Part shown: in pieces, positions 31,171 through 42,898 of the stretch | How positions within the stretch are numbered: position 1 is the first letter of the stretch | Layout: every line of letters starts with the position of its first letter | Assembly (NCBI GenBank): GCA_014898415.1 | Contig: RCTD01000023.1 | Span: 930,001 to 994,000, forward strand | From: Stromatinia cepivora | Lineage: Eukaryota; Ascomycota; Leotiomycetes; Helotiales; Sclerotiniaceae | Direction of reading: 5' to 3' | Length of the DNA stretch: 64,000 nucleotides | Notes under the pieces: model-generated | Database searches by the model: none | Told to the model about the DNA's origin: nothing | The model's input: the letters and a program-made list of their open reading frames with translations, nothing else | Program-made: the position numbers and the translations under genes

Positions 31171-34100
31171 TTGAGAGAGATCAATTGATACGAAATCCGC
31201 CTTGTCAAGGTATTTTAGGCAGCAGTGAAAATAGGCTTGTAAATCAATTCGAAATGACAAGGATTATCAAAAGCTAACCTTATCAAAACTAATAAGTTAG
31301 CTTGATAATTAATCAATTGTTAACTAAAAAGTGGAGTCGGATTATTTATATTTGAGGGGTGATAATTGTAATTTAATCCTTCACTACAAACAGCTTTCCT
31401 TTTACTTGTTAACAATTCAATTGAAGGATCGGGCATATACAATTGAATCGATACATGATTGATGAAGCTACCTATTTATTATACATAGTACGGATGATAC
31501 GAAACTCTTATCAATCAACAACATACCCCATCATTCTTTGAAACAAACTCCAACTTTGATTTCCATCGTACCAGTCTTCCAAGATCAAGTCCCAAACAAA
31601 GATAATAATATTTTGAAAGCTTAGCACATCCCCATTCTTCTTTCGCATAATATAAAAATCCCCACGAAGGCGTCTATTACTACTATATAGAAAAGCTTAA
31701 TTACCGATTCCTTCTCAATGGCATAAAGAGGTGGCTTCTTTGAGATCCCTTTCCCCCTATCGCGCTTATATATAAATTGTTAATTCTCCATATGAATGAT
31801 ATTTCTATTTCCATCTCCATCCAGATCAATCATGAAACCTCTTTAGTCCAAATAGCAACCCGTACAGTTGGGAATCCATAATGTTTTGATCGCCACAGGT
31901 TGAATTCGTGTTAACCCCAATTCTAGAAAGCTTTAACCTTTGATTCTCGCGTGTATCTCTTCAAAACCGTGACCTTTTGGCTGCTGTTCATCGCCTCCCC
32001 GCAATAGAGACCCTGAAGTTAATATAGAATATATTACAATTTTATGAAGTCGGTGGCCAATAAACAGCCCTGCTACCTTTGTGCGAGGTCGTAATGCGAA
32101 CAGCCTACCGATGTTCGACCTGCTAAAAATATACAAAGGGTACGAATGTACATGAGTAAGTATTCCTACGGGTTGGAATCCTTATGTCCATTCGCAGATC
32201 TTAGCGATATAACCCAAGCCATGAAGTTGTATACCCAGCTAGTCGTGGTCAATTTGTGCAACTCAATCCAAAGTGGCAGAATCCCAAGATAACCAGGTGG
32301 GTGGATTTATAAAAAAACGTGGGAAAGGATTGTCAATATGATCACACAAGGGAGTCCCCGCCAGATTGCTTCTTGAATCTACCCTTGTTATAGTCCTCGC
32401 GCTTAAAACCTTTAGTGGGGAGGCGATGCTATTTTCATGTCTCAACACCCCTTGACATAGATCCATTGATATATGATGCTGTTTTGTTGTTTTCAATAAA
32501 CACATTAGTGCAGTTATTCCACTAAAAGACCATGCAGCATTTTGTCGGCCTTTCGTAAGTCGTAGTACTTTAGAAGAAATACGACTTCCTCAACTTGGTA
32601 TATTTAAGGTACTCCGCTAACCAAATTATCGTATGAAATTGATGTCAACTTGAGACGATTAACCATCATTCGAAGCGAGAGCTAGATAAGAGTAAGGATC
32701 ACATTCTCAAAATTCGAGCCCCGAGCTTCATTCAGGGAAGAAACGGGAAACCCACTTTTACTTAATTGAAGCTAAAAGAGCATCCAAGGGCCCAAAGCTT
32801 TGTCTCTTTCCATCATCAGGAACCGGGGTCCAATTGTTTCCCTTTCATTTTAGGACAGGTACAGCAACGGAGTAAGACGGGGCAAATATTATCCCGAATC
32901 CATTTTAGACTCACCGAGTACTAAAAGAGCCTCAAGAGTCAAAAATGTGGCAGAAGTCAACAAAAAACCGCAATCTAAGCCACGTTCGCTGGTCCAAGGA
33001 GTCAAATGTACCGTATCGAGAACCAATGAAAAGAAAGAATTCATTATGGTTCGGTGACATATCCATATCTTACGACCGGTAGATTCAAAGTACTTCCGCA
33101 CCTTATCTCTTCTGTCCAAATCAATCTTTTGCGAATTCCCCGCAAATTCGATTGCTAATGCAGTTTTTGAAATTGATGACCAAGTACATGAAATCCGAAT
33201 TGAATCTACCTCGTCAGCGAATCTTGGCGACTTACGAATATGAATACGTTTGCAAGATACATAAATCGTCATGTTCTTTAGGTACCAACAATTGAATCCC
33301 GTAAAGATCCTAAAATTGATTAACAAACTTCCTATTTGGATATCAAAACCTTCATGTCTGCGTCAACACACGTCGGTTCCTAACCCTTCGTGTGTAGAAT
33401 GAATTGAGTTCATCAATGGGTTAAGCTTCAACCTTGAATTCGAAATCGTAATAGGATATCAGGTGTTCGATAATCAATGTACGGATCATGCATATTGCAT
33501 ACTTGTACAGTTTCCGTAAATTCCCAAGCGATCCGGCGACCAGACCACGGCGGACGATGAACTCCAATTTGATCATGTCTCCGCAACTTTAAAGTTTAAA
33601 AGCTTCCTCTCAATCAAAACCGGGACGGTCCTTTTGCAAGGATGAGTCAACGAAAATATAATTGGGATGAAGGGGTTGTCTGTCACACAATTCCGGTCCC
33701 GCAGGGCTGCAGAAAAATATCTTCGTCATAACAGTGGGCTGCACGGTAAAGCTCTGCCATCAAGATTCTCCCCTGCGCCTCGAACCCTGTGAATGAAGCC
33801 CTTTTGAGCCCTTGTGAAATCCACTGAAGGCCGCAACAATTGTTCTCATGCATGATGCATCAAGCAAAAGTACCAGAAAAATTCCCTCAATATTTCCCTC
33901 AATATACCGTTCTCCAACCCTACAAGGTAAAGATTCGAAATTTCGTTTCCTTGATTCCTCAAAGACGCCAAAATTCTTCAAAATTCCATATTTTGGTACA
34001 GACCACACGACCTGCCAAATTCGAAGCGTTATTTCGTGTTTCGTCCATTTTGTTCCCGAAGACTTCTGTTGGTCCAGAAGAGGCTGTGCTAATTATTTGA

Positions 34101-35266
34101 CAAGTCGTGCCATTCGGCATCTCGTAGGATTGACCAATCACCTCAAAACTTTCTTCGGCTTTGTCGGTGGAGCATTGGTTCGGTGTCTCGTTACGATCCG
34201 TTCTTCCACACCCGCTGTGAATCCCTCCGTAAGGCTTTCCCGTCACAATACAAATGATTCAACAGTTTGTGGACCCTTCTTCCTCCTTGTTGTGTTCTTG
34301 TGCATGTGCCACGAAAGGATTCGAAGATTTGAATGCACTGAGTTGATAATAAGCTGTGCGATTCAGTAGCTCGGAAAATTGCTTGCTCGGGCGTTTACAA
34401 TCCCTTGAACGGGATTGAAGGTCCGTTTGTTACTGTCCTGGCAGGATCTTCAAAGCATCAATATTGTAGGGAATTGTACTCATCTTCATGTAACGGCAAT
34501 TCAGCTTTTGCGACAACAGAGAAACTGCTAAGCTGAATTATCGAGTTATTCTTATGGACCCTCGATCAATCGTTCTTTCTCTATTTCCAATTTTGAACAT
34601 CGAATTGTGACCTAAAAGTGTAGGGCTGCTAGAAGTCAAGACGCCGTATCACATAATCACAAAGCATTGACCAAGGAATTCTCTTCACGATTTCATTCTT
34701 CATGAAACATGAAACTTTCGGTAGATATCAGATTATTCTATTGATCTCCAAAGTATTGGCTGAGGTTAGAACATACTTTGATCTTTCCTTTGAACTTCAT
34801 CCCCCTTAACTATCCCCTTTCTTTGCCTTCCAATGAATATACGAGGTCAAGTATGACCATGAATTATTCTCCATCTGAAGTATTGGATCGAGGGAATCAT
34901 ACGTTCTTTTGCATTCACATACCATGGAGTCACCCCCAGAGAAAACTTTGTGAATCCGCTCGTCTTGTTATAATTATAGATATATTTCCTTCAATTCTAT
35001 GATTCAGTGCTACTTTTACAGTCATAAAATTACCTCCTTGTTCGAAGAACAAAAGGATCGTACAATCACTTTTTCCAGTTCCTATTCCTTTCTTTGTTCA
35101 ACCACAACAATCTTATTGTTAATTCCTATTGTTAACAAATTCGAGAACAATCCTCCTTATTGAACTACATAAACCTTCGAAGAACCGCAAACTCTGTCTC
35201 TTCTTCCTCGATTCATACACCAACTTCAGCACAAATCTAGATCATTTCGAAAAACCTCAACTCAAC
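30246..35266. other. Gene-poor region (5 kb)
   Basis: No ORF here shows protein-like composition, introns or family motifs. The longest open stretches (32889-33326 minus; 33848-34369 plus) overlap other open frames and look like chance ORFs. The first kilobase is probably the promoter and leader of the zinc-finger gene. A GAGAGT hexanucleotide tract lies at 31138-31170. No terminal inverted repeats, long direct repeats or transposase/reverse-transcriptase motifs were seen by eye. Confidence 0.45.
31138..31170. repeat. (GAGAGT)n microsatellite
   Basis: About five uninterrupted copies of a GTGAGA/GAGAGT hexamer on the plus strand, lying in the region upstream of the C2H2 gene. Confidence 0.85.
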
Positions 35267-35932
35267 ATGTTGTTCAGAACAATTCAGATTACACTCTTTT
35301 CAACCCTCTCCTACGCAGCACCCACTGCTTCGAACAACATCATTTTTGGACGTGGAACCACAGCAATCGCCCTCATTAACGGAATTGCCCCCGGTGCCCT
35401 AAGCAGCTGCGCTGCCGCACCATTTCCGGCTGAGTGTGCTACCGCCGATCAAGCCGCCATCGGTATCGCTAAAGCTGTTGGAGGTCAGCAGTTTTTTGCT
35501 GGAGAAATCGGGGCTATGACCGCTATCATGGCCTACGAAACCGCCAATTTCCAATACAACATCAACCATTATCCCGGTAACCCAGGCCAGGGAACACGCA
35601 ACATGCAACACGCAAACTACAACCTCCAGTACGCGCAATCCATCGACGCCCTCAAAGGCCCTCTCGCAAAAATTACGACAGCTACCACCATCGATAGTCT
35701 GTCAAATGACACGTTGAATGCAGTTATGGCTTTGGTTACACCCGATGAGTACACGTGGGGAAGTGCACCGTGGTATCTGAAGACGATCTGTGACGCTAGT
35801 GTGAGAGCAGGCCTCGCAGCTGGTTCCGACGATGGTTGGAGGGCGTATCTGAAGTGCATTGATACTGATGATATTCCTGAACGAATGGCTTTCTGGAATA
35901 GAGCCAAGAAAACTTTGGGAGTGGGAGTTTAA
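35267..35932 (+). CDS. Secreted protein of unknown function
   Basis: Single exon; start taken at ATG 35267 because it begins a clear signal peptide (MLFRTIQITLFSTLSYA, cleavage near residue 18-21). The frame is open further upstream to 35129 but that part does not look coding. The protein has 221 residues. The mature part begins near the RGTTAIALINGIAPG segment and has a segment QQFFAGEIGAMTAIMAYETANF and a PGQGTRNMQHAN block that looks conserved. Four mature Cys residues (SCAAAPFPAEC, TICDA, LKCID) could form two disulphides. The helical pattern is mostly alpha. I recognise this as a type found in fungal secretomes but can name no activity. It stands alone in about 9 kb of gene-poor DNA, the setting often seen for host-interaction proteins. 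That role is only an inference. Confidence 0.8.
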   Translation: MLFRTIQITLFSTLSYAAPTASNNIIFGRGTTAIALINGIAPGALSSCAAAPFPAECATADQAAIGIAKAVGGQQFFAGEIGAMTAIMAYETANFQYNINHYPGNPGQGTRNMQHANYNLQYAQSIDALKGPLAKITTATTIDSLSNDTLNAVMALVTPDEYTWGSAPWYLKTICDASVRAGLAAGSDDGWRAYLKCIDTDDIPERMAFWNRAKKTLGVGV

Positions 35933-36642
35933 GAGAGTGACCTATTCTCCGCTGGACGGAGTCACCGAGTCGATTCTTTCAGGTCATCTTTTTCCTTTGT
36001 CAATAATACATTTCTTTTTTTCTACTTGATACCATTTTTTACACTTCTATGTTCCTAGCAGACCTACGCAAATTGCTAGATAGTAAGACTTACATAGAAA
36101 TTCAAGCATCGTGACTTTCCATACAATTCTGACATTTTCACCATGCCTTTCTGAGTCATTTCTCTCGTCTCTATCCCATAAATCATTATTCTCTGAATCG
36201 CCATTCATACTAACTAGGTCCTTCGAATCCCTCAACTCCAAATAAAATTAAACATTTATCCTTTCTTCATCACAACTCGTTTCTCTTTTATTGAATCATC
36301 ATCGCATAACTTCAAACTCCTCACCTCCGAAACCCACTTCTTTCTTCATCATAACCTACTGGGGCTCAAATAATTCTTCATACTTCCGAAATCTAAACAT
36401 TCTAGCTCTGAAAACCAATATTTTCTTCATCACAACCCACGACTCACTGTCCCTCTCCTCTCTTTACTAACTCACCACCCCCAGAATTTTATTCCCCAAC
36501 CTCAAAATCACACTTCTCACCCCCCACTCCCCTACCCCCTCTCTTCTCAATCATCAACTCCAACCTATTTCCCCCCTCCCAAACCCCAACCCAACCCTCC
36601 AAATCCCCAAACATCAAACTCCATTCCAAGATCTTACAATAA

Positions 36643-36702
36643 CCTTCTTTCCTATCACCTTCTTTCCTATCACCTTCTTTCCTATCACCTTCTTTCCTAT
36701 CC
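36643..36702. repeat. 15-bp tandem repeat, four copies
   Basis: Four adjacent copies of CCTTCTTTCCTATCA, the last one diverging at its final base, within the pyrimidine-rich tract. Confidence 0.85.
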
Positions 36703-36786
36703 CCAACTCTCCTTCCTATCCCCAACCCACCTCCTCCAACTAACTCATCATTCTCGAAGATATTCTTTTAAAAATTAGTATATAAA

Positions 36787-36816
36787 ATTATAAGATTATA
36801 AGATTATAAGATTATA
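36787..36816. repeat. (ATTATAAG)n short tandem repeat
   Basis: Three to four copies of an AT-rich octamer-like unit (AAGATTAT). Confidence 0.75.
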
Positions 36817-37385
36817 CCCCACACCCTCTCTATTATTTATTATTTATTAATTCATCGATAATTATATCTCACTTCTCATCTACATATCCCTCTACACACC
36901 CCTTTTATCCCCGAACACAATATTTACTTACCCAGTATAATTCGCTTTGTTCATCTACTCATAAAACTGCACATTCCCACCCACCCTCATGCATATCTAA
37001 TTTCTCCCGCCAAGTCATCTATAAAATATAGATGATATAAGATACTACTGGAGACATTATATGGAAAAGGAAAAGGGAAAAGGGAGATGTAAGAGATATT
37101 GCAAATTGTGCAAATCATTTAAACGCCCTATTCAGGAAAAGTGAGTAAGATCTTGCATATAAATAAAGAGAAATACTGCTCAACGCTTCAGACTAGGTAT
37201 TCATATCGTATCTAGAATAGCTCAATCAACTGGAGTTATATATACTTTTCAACTATCACCCAGTAATGACATCTTACTTGGATTCGAGTGCCTACCTAAC
37301 GATTAATTCCACACACCTCCATATTTGGCGTATAAGAAAACATAACGAGGTGTAACTATCCAAGATAGAAGATCTATTTCACCAA

Positions 37386-37433
37386 CCACCCACCCGCCGC
37401 ACCCTCAAACCACCCACCCGCCGCACCCTCAAA
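37386..37433. repeat. Exact 24-bp tandem duplication
   Basis: Two identical adjacent 24-bp copies, beginning CCACCCACCCGCCGCACCCT and ending CAAA, in a CA-rich segment. Perfect identity implies a recent duplication. Confidence 0.9.
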
Positions 37434-39526
37434 CCAAACAACCACCAACCACCAACAACACCTCAAAAACGATAACCTACCCACAAAACAAACCCAGCCT
37501 TAAACCTCAAATCTTTCTTCCTTTCTCGATAATTCCCCACCAAGAACCTCACTCTTGAAATCAGAACTTTCATTTTTGGTTTTCTTACCAGGTTCGTCAT
37601 GACTTCTTTGTCTTTTGCGCTTTGTATTCGCTTGCTGTTTTCTTCTTTTTGGCTTGTGGTGATGTGATGTTATGGATTTTAGTGATAGGGTCTATTCATA
37701 CATGGGATTTCTTGAGTTGAGTGTGGCTTTTCTATTGAGCTGAGGTGGTTGTTGGGAGGAGGATTATAGTGGGTTTGGCTTCTATGTCTAAATTCTCATC
37801 TTCTGCGTGTTTGATGTTTGATGGAGAGGAAGAAGATGCTTTTGATATGGTATGGTGTACGAATCTTCATCTGAGAAATAGTACGTTTCTACATCATCTT
37901 ATTGATCTGAACTATGAGATGATAAGTTATACATACTCAGGTGGAGCTTCGATTCTCCCAATTTTGAATCTGTCATTTTAAGTATATATTTGACCTTGAA
38001 TAGCTAATTTGTGCGAGGCAAGTAACCCTTATATAGTGTGTTGTGCTAGCTTATCAACTTCTTCAAAATAATTATATCTTGCATTTGAAATCTTATCAAG
38101 CTTGATATATGACTTGATTGATGTATGGAAATGCCAGAATGGCGGTTGCATCCATTCCTTCTATCCTCCTACCATAATGTATCATATTTCCTTCCCGAAT
38201 TCGCATATTTCTATCCTATCCAGAAGATATCCCAAATACGAAAGAAGCTGCAACTCTCCATAAACTCATATGATGAAATCAACTTTACATCTCACGGCTA
38301 TCCAAAGCGAAATTCAATGAGAGAGTCATTTGAACAAATAATATACATTGTGACAAAATCTGATCTCTAGCAATCAGGCGAAAATCCGATTTTCCATTGA
38401 GATTCGCAGATAGGTTTTTGATCCTGCCATTATCTTGAACAACATACTTCGAGAGTAGTCTTCCGAAACACAACCGAGAATCTCCTCTCGTAAGTAGGAC
38501 CCGAGCAAAACTATGACTATGTACTTGGCTTTACACCTGTCACTCTCATCACAGACTCTGGAGGAATCAATAGCAAAAGCTTTTTTGCATATGCTGCAGT
38601 ATAAGACTACCCTTTCCATGTCTTACGTGGATCCGTATAATCACAGAATATTCGAATGACCAAGTATGGGAAACTATCCATCAATCCAGCTACTTCCATC
38701 TCAAAATATATTCTCCGTAACAATCGGTCACATAGCAGGCCATTCTCCATGACAAGATCCTAAACCATTACCCCCAAATAGACTTTTGGGTTGTGCTTTT
38801 TTGCGGATCGTAGATTGTCTTTCCGCTATACTTGCAGATGTTGGTATTGAGATATTCCATGTAAGTTTCTCCTCTGATGTGGTTGATATCAAGTCGAAAA
38901 AAATGTCCTTACCGACAGCCAGACAGATATTGTGCGGGCTCTCCTCCTCTTCGCCCTTGTTATCTATTGCAGTTTCCCCAAGTCTGGATAACTGAATCCA
39001 ATATCTCGTTCAATAGCCTCTATGCGTGACTTTAGCTTAACAGATGCCGAATCAATCGAAATGAAATGGACGTATGTTCAGAGCTCAGGTTCTGCAAAAA
39101 CCAGCTCCTTCTTTATGATCATGTAATACTGTATAACACCGCTGTCTCGGCTATCAGGTCTGGATACTGCAATATCCCGAGATGAATATCGTGCCAAGTT
39201 CCTAATGTGACGTAGTTCTGCCATTTCTCACCGCTATCTCACATCTCGAGCGGGGTTGTGGTGAGCTGAACATTGAAAGCATAAAGCTGGCAAGAGCCAT
39301 CGATCTTCTAGATAAAATCCCAACTATTGCTCGTGCGAAGCTTAATTGTGACTAAATACTAGTGGAACTTAAATTTGTCTCCACCTCTTGTTCTTCTCGC
39401 CATCCCGATAAGTCGACCCGGTTGTACCGACATACAACTATATACAGCAAGCAATCACTTCTCATAATTCTCCACGCCATCACCCATTAACCAACACATC
39501 AACACCACCAGCTCTAAATAATCAAA

Positions 39527-40015
39527 ATGCTCGGCCGCATCCTCCTCACCCTCTCCGCCCTCAGCCAAGGCATCTCCCCCTTCATCGCCGACTGGAACGA
39601 AACCCACATCTACAACCCCCGCTGGCCCCCCCACGCCAAATTCCACAACGGCCAAACAATGTCTATGGGCATATTACTCTGTCTTGTAACCTTATACTAT
39701 ACCTGGCGCATCCCAATCAATTCGACCGCAAACCCCAAAATGAAAGTCGAGAAGAAAGAGCAAGGTTCCGAATCATCGGAGTTGGGGATGAGGAGGGAAA
39801 TGAGGAAGGAAATGATGAGGGATAGTATGGTTACGGCGGCGATTGCGGGGAGTTTGTATTGGGTTGCGGGATTGAGTGCGATTTTGTATCCGGGGAGTAG
39901 GGCGACGGATCCGGAGTTTGGGGATGGCTTTCCTCAGGCGGTTATTTTTCCTTTGTTTGGGGGGATGGCGGTTGCTGGGGCTTGGTTGGAGGTTAAGGGT
40001 TTGCGAGGCGCTTGA
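39527..40015 (+). CDS. Small integral membrane protein (DUF6640-like)
   Basis: Single exon, 162 residues, ATG at 39527. It begins with a hydrophobic helix (MLGRILLTLSALSQGISPF) and then a motif-like block FIADWNETHIYNPRWPPHAKFHNGQ. Three further hydrophobic helices follow: MGILLCLVTLYYTW, MVTAAIAGSLYWVAGLSAIL and AVIFPLFGGMAVAGAWLEV. A charged loop (about 65-100) separates helices two and three. The NPRWPPHAKFHNGQ block looks conserved and matches my recollection of a fungal membrane family (DUF6640), but the family name is from memory. The enzymatic role is unknown. It is next to the UstYa-type group, though this may be chance. Confidence 0.75.
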   Translation: MLGRILLTLSALSQGISPFIADWNETHIYNPRWPPHAKFHNGQTMSMGILLCLVTLYYTWRIPINSTANPKMKVEKKEQGSESSELGMRREMRKEMMRDSMVTAAIAGSLYWVAGLSAILYPGSRATDPEFGDGFPQAVIFPLFGGMAVAGAWLEVKGLRGA

Positions 40016-40366
40016 GGGTAAAGAGTAGGAGATGGATGGGAGATGGAGATGTGAAGGAGAGAAGGGAGACTGAAATGTTTGGGAAGAAAGTTAGGTTGGA
40101 ATTACAAGGTTCTAGCCGGATTTGAATATTGGAATGGGAGGGCAATGAAAACTTTGGAGACGTTACGATTCCGGGCAACGGGGAAGAACACGGGGGGCGG
40201 GGTTCATGGGGTAGTAATTATGAAAGTAATTATAACGGAATTATCACAATACAAGTCGAGCATAAACAAGTTAATATTCTCTAGGATGTAGATCCCCAAC
40301 TCATGGAATCCCCGGCAAGATGACCTCTCCCTCCTTGGGCTGTACATCCAACTCACCATCTTCACG
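40016..40366. other. Intergenic, convergent
   Basis: 351 bp between two converging 3' ends. Nothing recognised. Confidence 0.4.
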
Positions 40367-41427
40367 TCACGGTGCCTGACGTTCCTCTGCAAACTTCCGT
40401 ATAGCATCAAAATTCTTACATTGAAAATCACGGTTGAAATCCGGATACAGATGAGCATTTTTGCCAGACTTTGCCCAGAGATAAGGATGAGCGCCTGTAT
40501 TGGCTGAACACATTAGACGTTGACGGATAGTGTCTAAACGGTGGTCTATTGTAGATATTAGTGATTATAATCACAAAGATGGAGCTGATGTTCATACTTA
40601 TATGGGCTTTCAAGACATATTCTTCATTCTTGAACGGTCCTTCTCCGAGCTTGTGATAGTATTCGGAGTTGTAGTAAAGACCTTGTCGGAGAAGATTCTA
40701 TATATTATAGCGTCAGGTTAGAATGTGTGCAAGCAAGTGCTATTTAGGTGTGGGAGTTCTCACCAGACAATGCAATTGATGCAGCGCCTCGACCGTAGCA
40801 GGATACCCAGGACTTCCATCTTTCTCATCGATTCGGAAATGATCAGGTGATATTCCGGCTCTGGGTGCATCTTCTATTGGGATTATCATTGCTTTGTCTA
40901 TTTCCGTATGTCAGTATTGGCTTTTGTGCTATGTGAAATAGAGATGGACAGTATACATTTGGTCCCCAGATTATACCATGCTTCATCGACTTCTGGGCTA
41001 GGATCTTCTCTGTATATAGTGTTGGTGAAGAGTGAATCGTTGAATCGAACAGTTTCATATTTAATATCTACATTGTCGAGTATTGGGCCTGTGACAATCA
41101 GTATATATGTCATGTGTTTTTAAGGATCAGAAATTTTAGTAACTAACTCCAATATTGAGCCGTATGCTTAGCACATGCTTGGTCTAGATTATCTTGGGAT
41201 TTATATGTGGCAAGATATGTTGCAGTGTTTGAAAGAAGTGTAACGACTATGATACATGATATCCAGAAATAAGTCTGCGCTTTCGAGGATTTCGTGATTC
41301 TAGGAGAATCTCTAGCTGAGGTGTAAGATTTTTCGGCGGCTGCGTATTCATTTTCCAAATCCGCAAGAAATGGAACCCTTGAATCATCTGAGTGTCCCAT
41401 CTTCGTTGCCGAATTCATGCTAAACAT
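40367..41427 (-). CDS. UstYa-like (DUF3328) oxidase with altered second HxxHC motif
   Basis: Five exons on the minus strand: 41427-41148, 41088-40957, 40897-40764, 40697-40598 and 40545-40367 (274 residues). All four introns (52-66 nt) have GT-AG ends and keep the frame. A cytoplasmic N terminus precedes one transmembrane helix (about 50-72, FWISCIIVVTLLSNTATYLA). The luminal part contains WSPILDNVDIKYETVRFN, a YREDPSPEVDEAWYNLG block and MIIPIEDAPRAGI, all typical of the family. The first metal-type motif is intact (HQLHC, residues 177-181). The second, expected as HxxHC, reads HINHR (214-218) followed by LDTIRQRLMC: Cys has become Arg (CGT). UstYa proteins oxidise or cyclise ribosomal peptides such as ustiloxins and other secondary metabolites. 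The loss may reduce or change activity. It is divergent from the related gene at 41840. Confidence 0.9.
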
Positions 41428-41839
41428 TTGAGTATGAGTTTAGATGTAGGTAGTACTGCCTCACAGTTTGGGAAATCGAAAATCCATGGGCATATTGCAA
41501 AACCGCCATGAAAAGCACGAAATACCGAAAGTCCGTCACCACAACCCCACCCTATCTATTCCCCTCAACGATGTCAAGAAAAGATGCGCAATTATCTATC
41601 CACCTTCCACCATTAGCTGCTTGATCTTTACATTCTTCCTGGTCATTACTGTCTTCTCTTTAGCACTTTACGTCAAGCTACTAGCGGATTTCCGAAATCG
41701 GCGGAAAGACTACATCCCATTTCTCTGACAACTCTGAAGTTGTTACTGGCTCCAACTCTGTCTCTGAAAAGTTTTCCCTTCAGAAGTTTTGACAAAGTAT
41801 CGAGTCTAGCTATAAGAACGCAAGACACAATCAAGTAGC
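41428..41839. promoter_or_regulatory. 412-bp divergent promoter of the UstYa-type pair
   Basis: Lies between the start codons of two related, divergently transcribed genes, so coordinated regulation is likely. A short ORF (ATG 41486 to 41728, about 80 residues with one hydrophobic stretch) overlaps it but is weakly supported. Confidence 0.4.
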
Positions 41840-42454
41840 ATGGACTCAAAACGTGTACAATATGATCAACTCCCACTTGAAGAAGACTCCATTCCCCTAG
41901 AGAAACAAAAAACGACCTCGACTGCCCGGCGACTGGTCCACGGACTCGTCTGCGCAGTCCTTGTGGTATTAATCACCATCGGCACCTTCTGGGCATGGTC
42001 CCACAAATATCCAAATCTACCCCAATACCTCGACTGCGGCACCACAACCGAAGAAGCGCTCTCAAAAGGCTGCGTAATGGAACCCATGATATACGGCTGG
42101 ATACCGCAAGAATGTTATTTCCCCGAACTCAGCAAACAATATTCACCCTTCGAAGAGCGGGAATGGTACACCGATGCCACATATTCCGTACAAATACCAG
42201 CCGCGGACCTCTGGGCTGGAAAGAGAAAACACGTTTTTACACATATGTATCATTCGATGTATTGTTTTTTTCTTTGGAGGAAATTGGTTTGGGGTGTTGC
42301 GAGGAGAGCGGATTATTTGGATGATAAGTCTCTGGAGTTGGAACATGCGGATCATTGTGCCGAGATTTTGGATCATTATGAAGGGGAAACGATTAATTCG
42401 ACGAATGATGTTGTGTTGGGATTTCATAGATGTGGGAGGTTGGCTTGGGCGTAG
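41840..42454 (+). CDS. UstYa-related single-pass membrane protein with altered first HxxHC motif
   Basis: Single exon, 204 residues. It has a cytoplasmic N terminus, a transmembrane helix at about 32-52 (LVHGLVCAVLVVLITIGTF), and then a luminal domain with CGTTTEEALSKGC (66-78), IYGWIPQECYFPEL (84-97) and YHSMYCFFLWRKL (137-149), and finally LEHADHC (167-173). This order (Cys block, WxPxxC, H-x-x-H-C ahead of a WRK block, second H-x-x-H-C) is that of fungal membrane proteins related to UstYa/DUF3328. Here the first motif reads HSMYC, so the second His is Tyr, while the second motif HADHC is intact. The product probably works in the secretory pathway in a biosynthetic or modification step. No peptide precursor gene was found nearby. 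Confidence 0.75.
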   Translation: MDSKRVQYDQLPLEEDSIPLEKQKTTSTARRLVHGLVCAVLVVLITIGTFWAWSHKYPNLPQYLDCGTTTEEALSKGCVMEPMIYGWIPQECYFPELSKQYSPFEEREWYTDATYSVQIPAADLWAGKRKHVFTHMYHSMYCFFLWRKLVWGVARRADYLDDKSLELEHADHCAEILDHYEGETINSTNDVVLGFHRCGRLAWA

Positions 42455-42898
42455 GGCATGGGTAAAGAGAGCTTTGAGGATAAGTGGAGTTTTGCAATAC
42501 GATTGCAGAATGGAAATTAGGGGTTATCCATCAAATCGGTTGTTTCTGCATTTGAACCACAGTGAATGAAAAATAACTTTTCTTGTACGATTTACTTCAG
42601 ATTCTTTAGAAGAGTAGTGGGCCTGTAATTAGACAGCGTTACTTACTATCTCCTTAGTCATGATTTTTGATGACTTCCACGCTGAAAACGATCAAGCGAC
42701 ATTGGATATCACTCTTAGCATTATCTTGCCGCGCATTAGTCACGCGCCATAAGAAGCAGAACGATGGGCGACTGGTATCCTGTACTGTATACACAGCTTA
42801 AGATTTGTGTGCTCAACTGTGCGATTATCATTATCTCAAAACATAGACCTTTTACCTATCATAACCCCCTAACCAACCACATTCCACCACAAACCAAA
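42455..42898. other. Intergenic, convergent
   Basis: 444 bp between two 3' ends. No feature recognised. Confidence 0.4.

Larger units (their letters stand above)
35933..39526. other. Gene-poor region (3.6 kb), pyrimidine-rich
   Basis: No supported gene. From about 36240 to 36740 the plus strand is almost entirely C, T and A with very few G residues (strong strand asymmetry), and contains several tandem repeats listed separately. ORFs such as 37745-37981 and 38125-38370 have no recognisable product. Confidence 0.45.

Noticed and set aside
32889..33326. 145-codon minus-strand ORF
   Set aside because: No recognisable domain, no intron signals, and residue usage unlike neighbouring genes.
33700..33800. 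Possible tRNA B-box-like GGTTCGAGGC on the minus strand
   Set aside because: No A-box, acceptor stem or cloverleaf could be drawn around it.
33848..34369. 173-codon plus-strand ORF in the gene-poor region
   Set aside because: Overlaps other open frames, has a Cys/Phe-heavy random-looking composition and no family features.
41486..41728. 80-residue ORF with one hydrophobic helix in the UstYa pair promoter
   Set aside because: Too short, no homologous features or precursor-type repeats; kept only as a remark.
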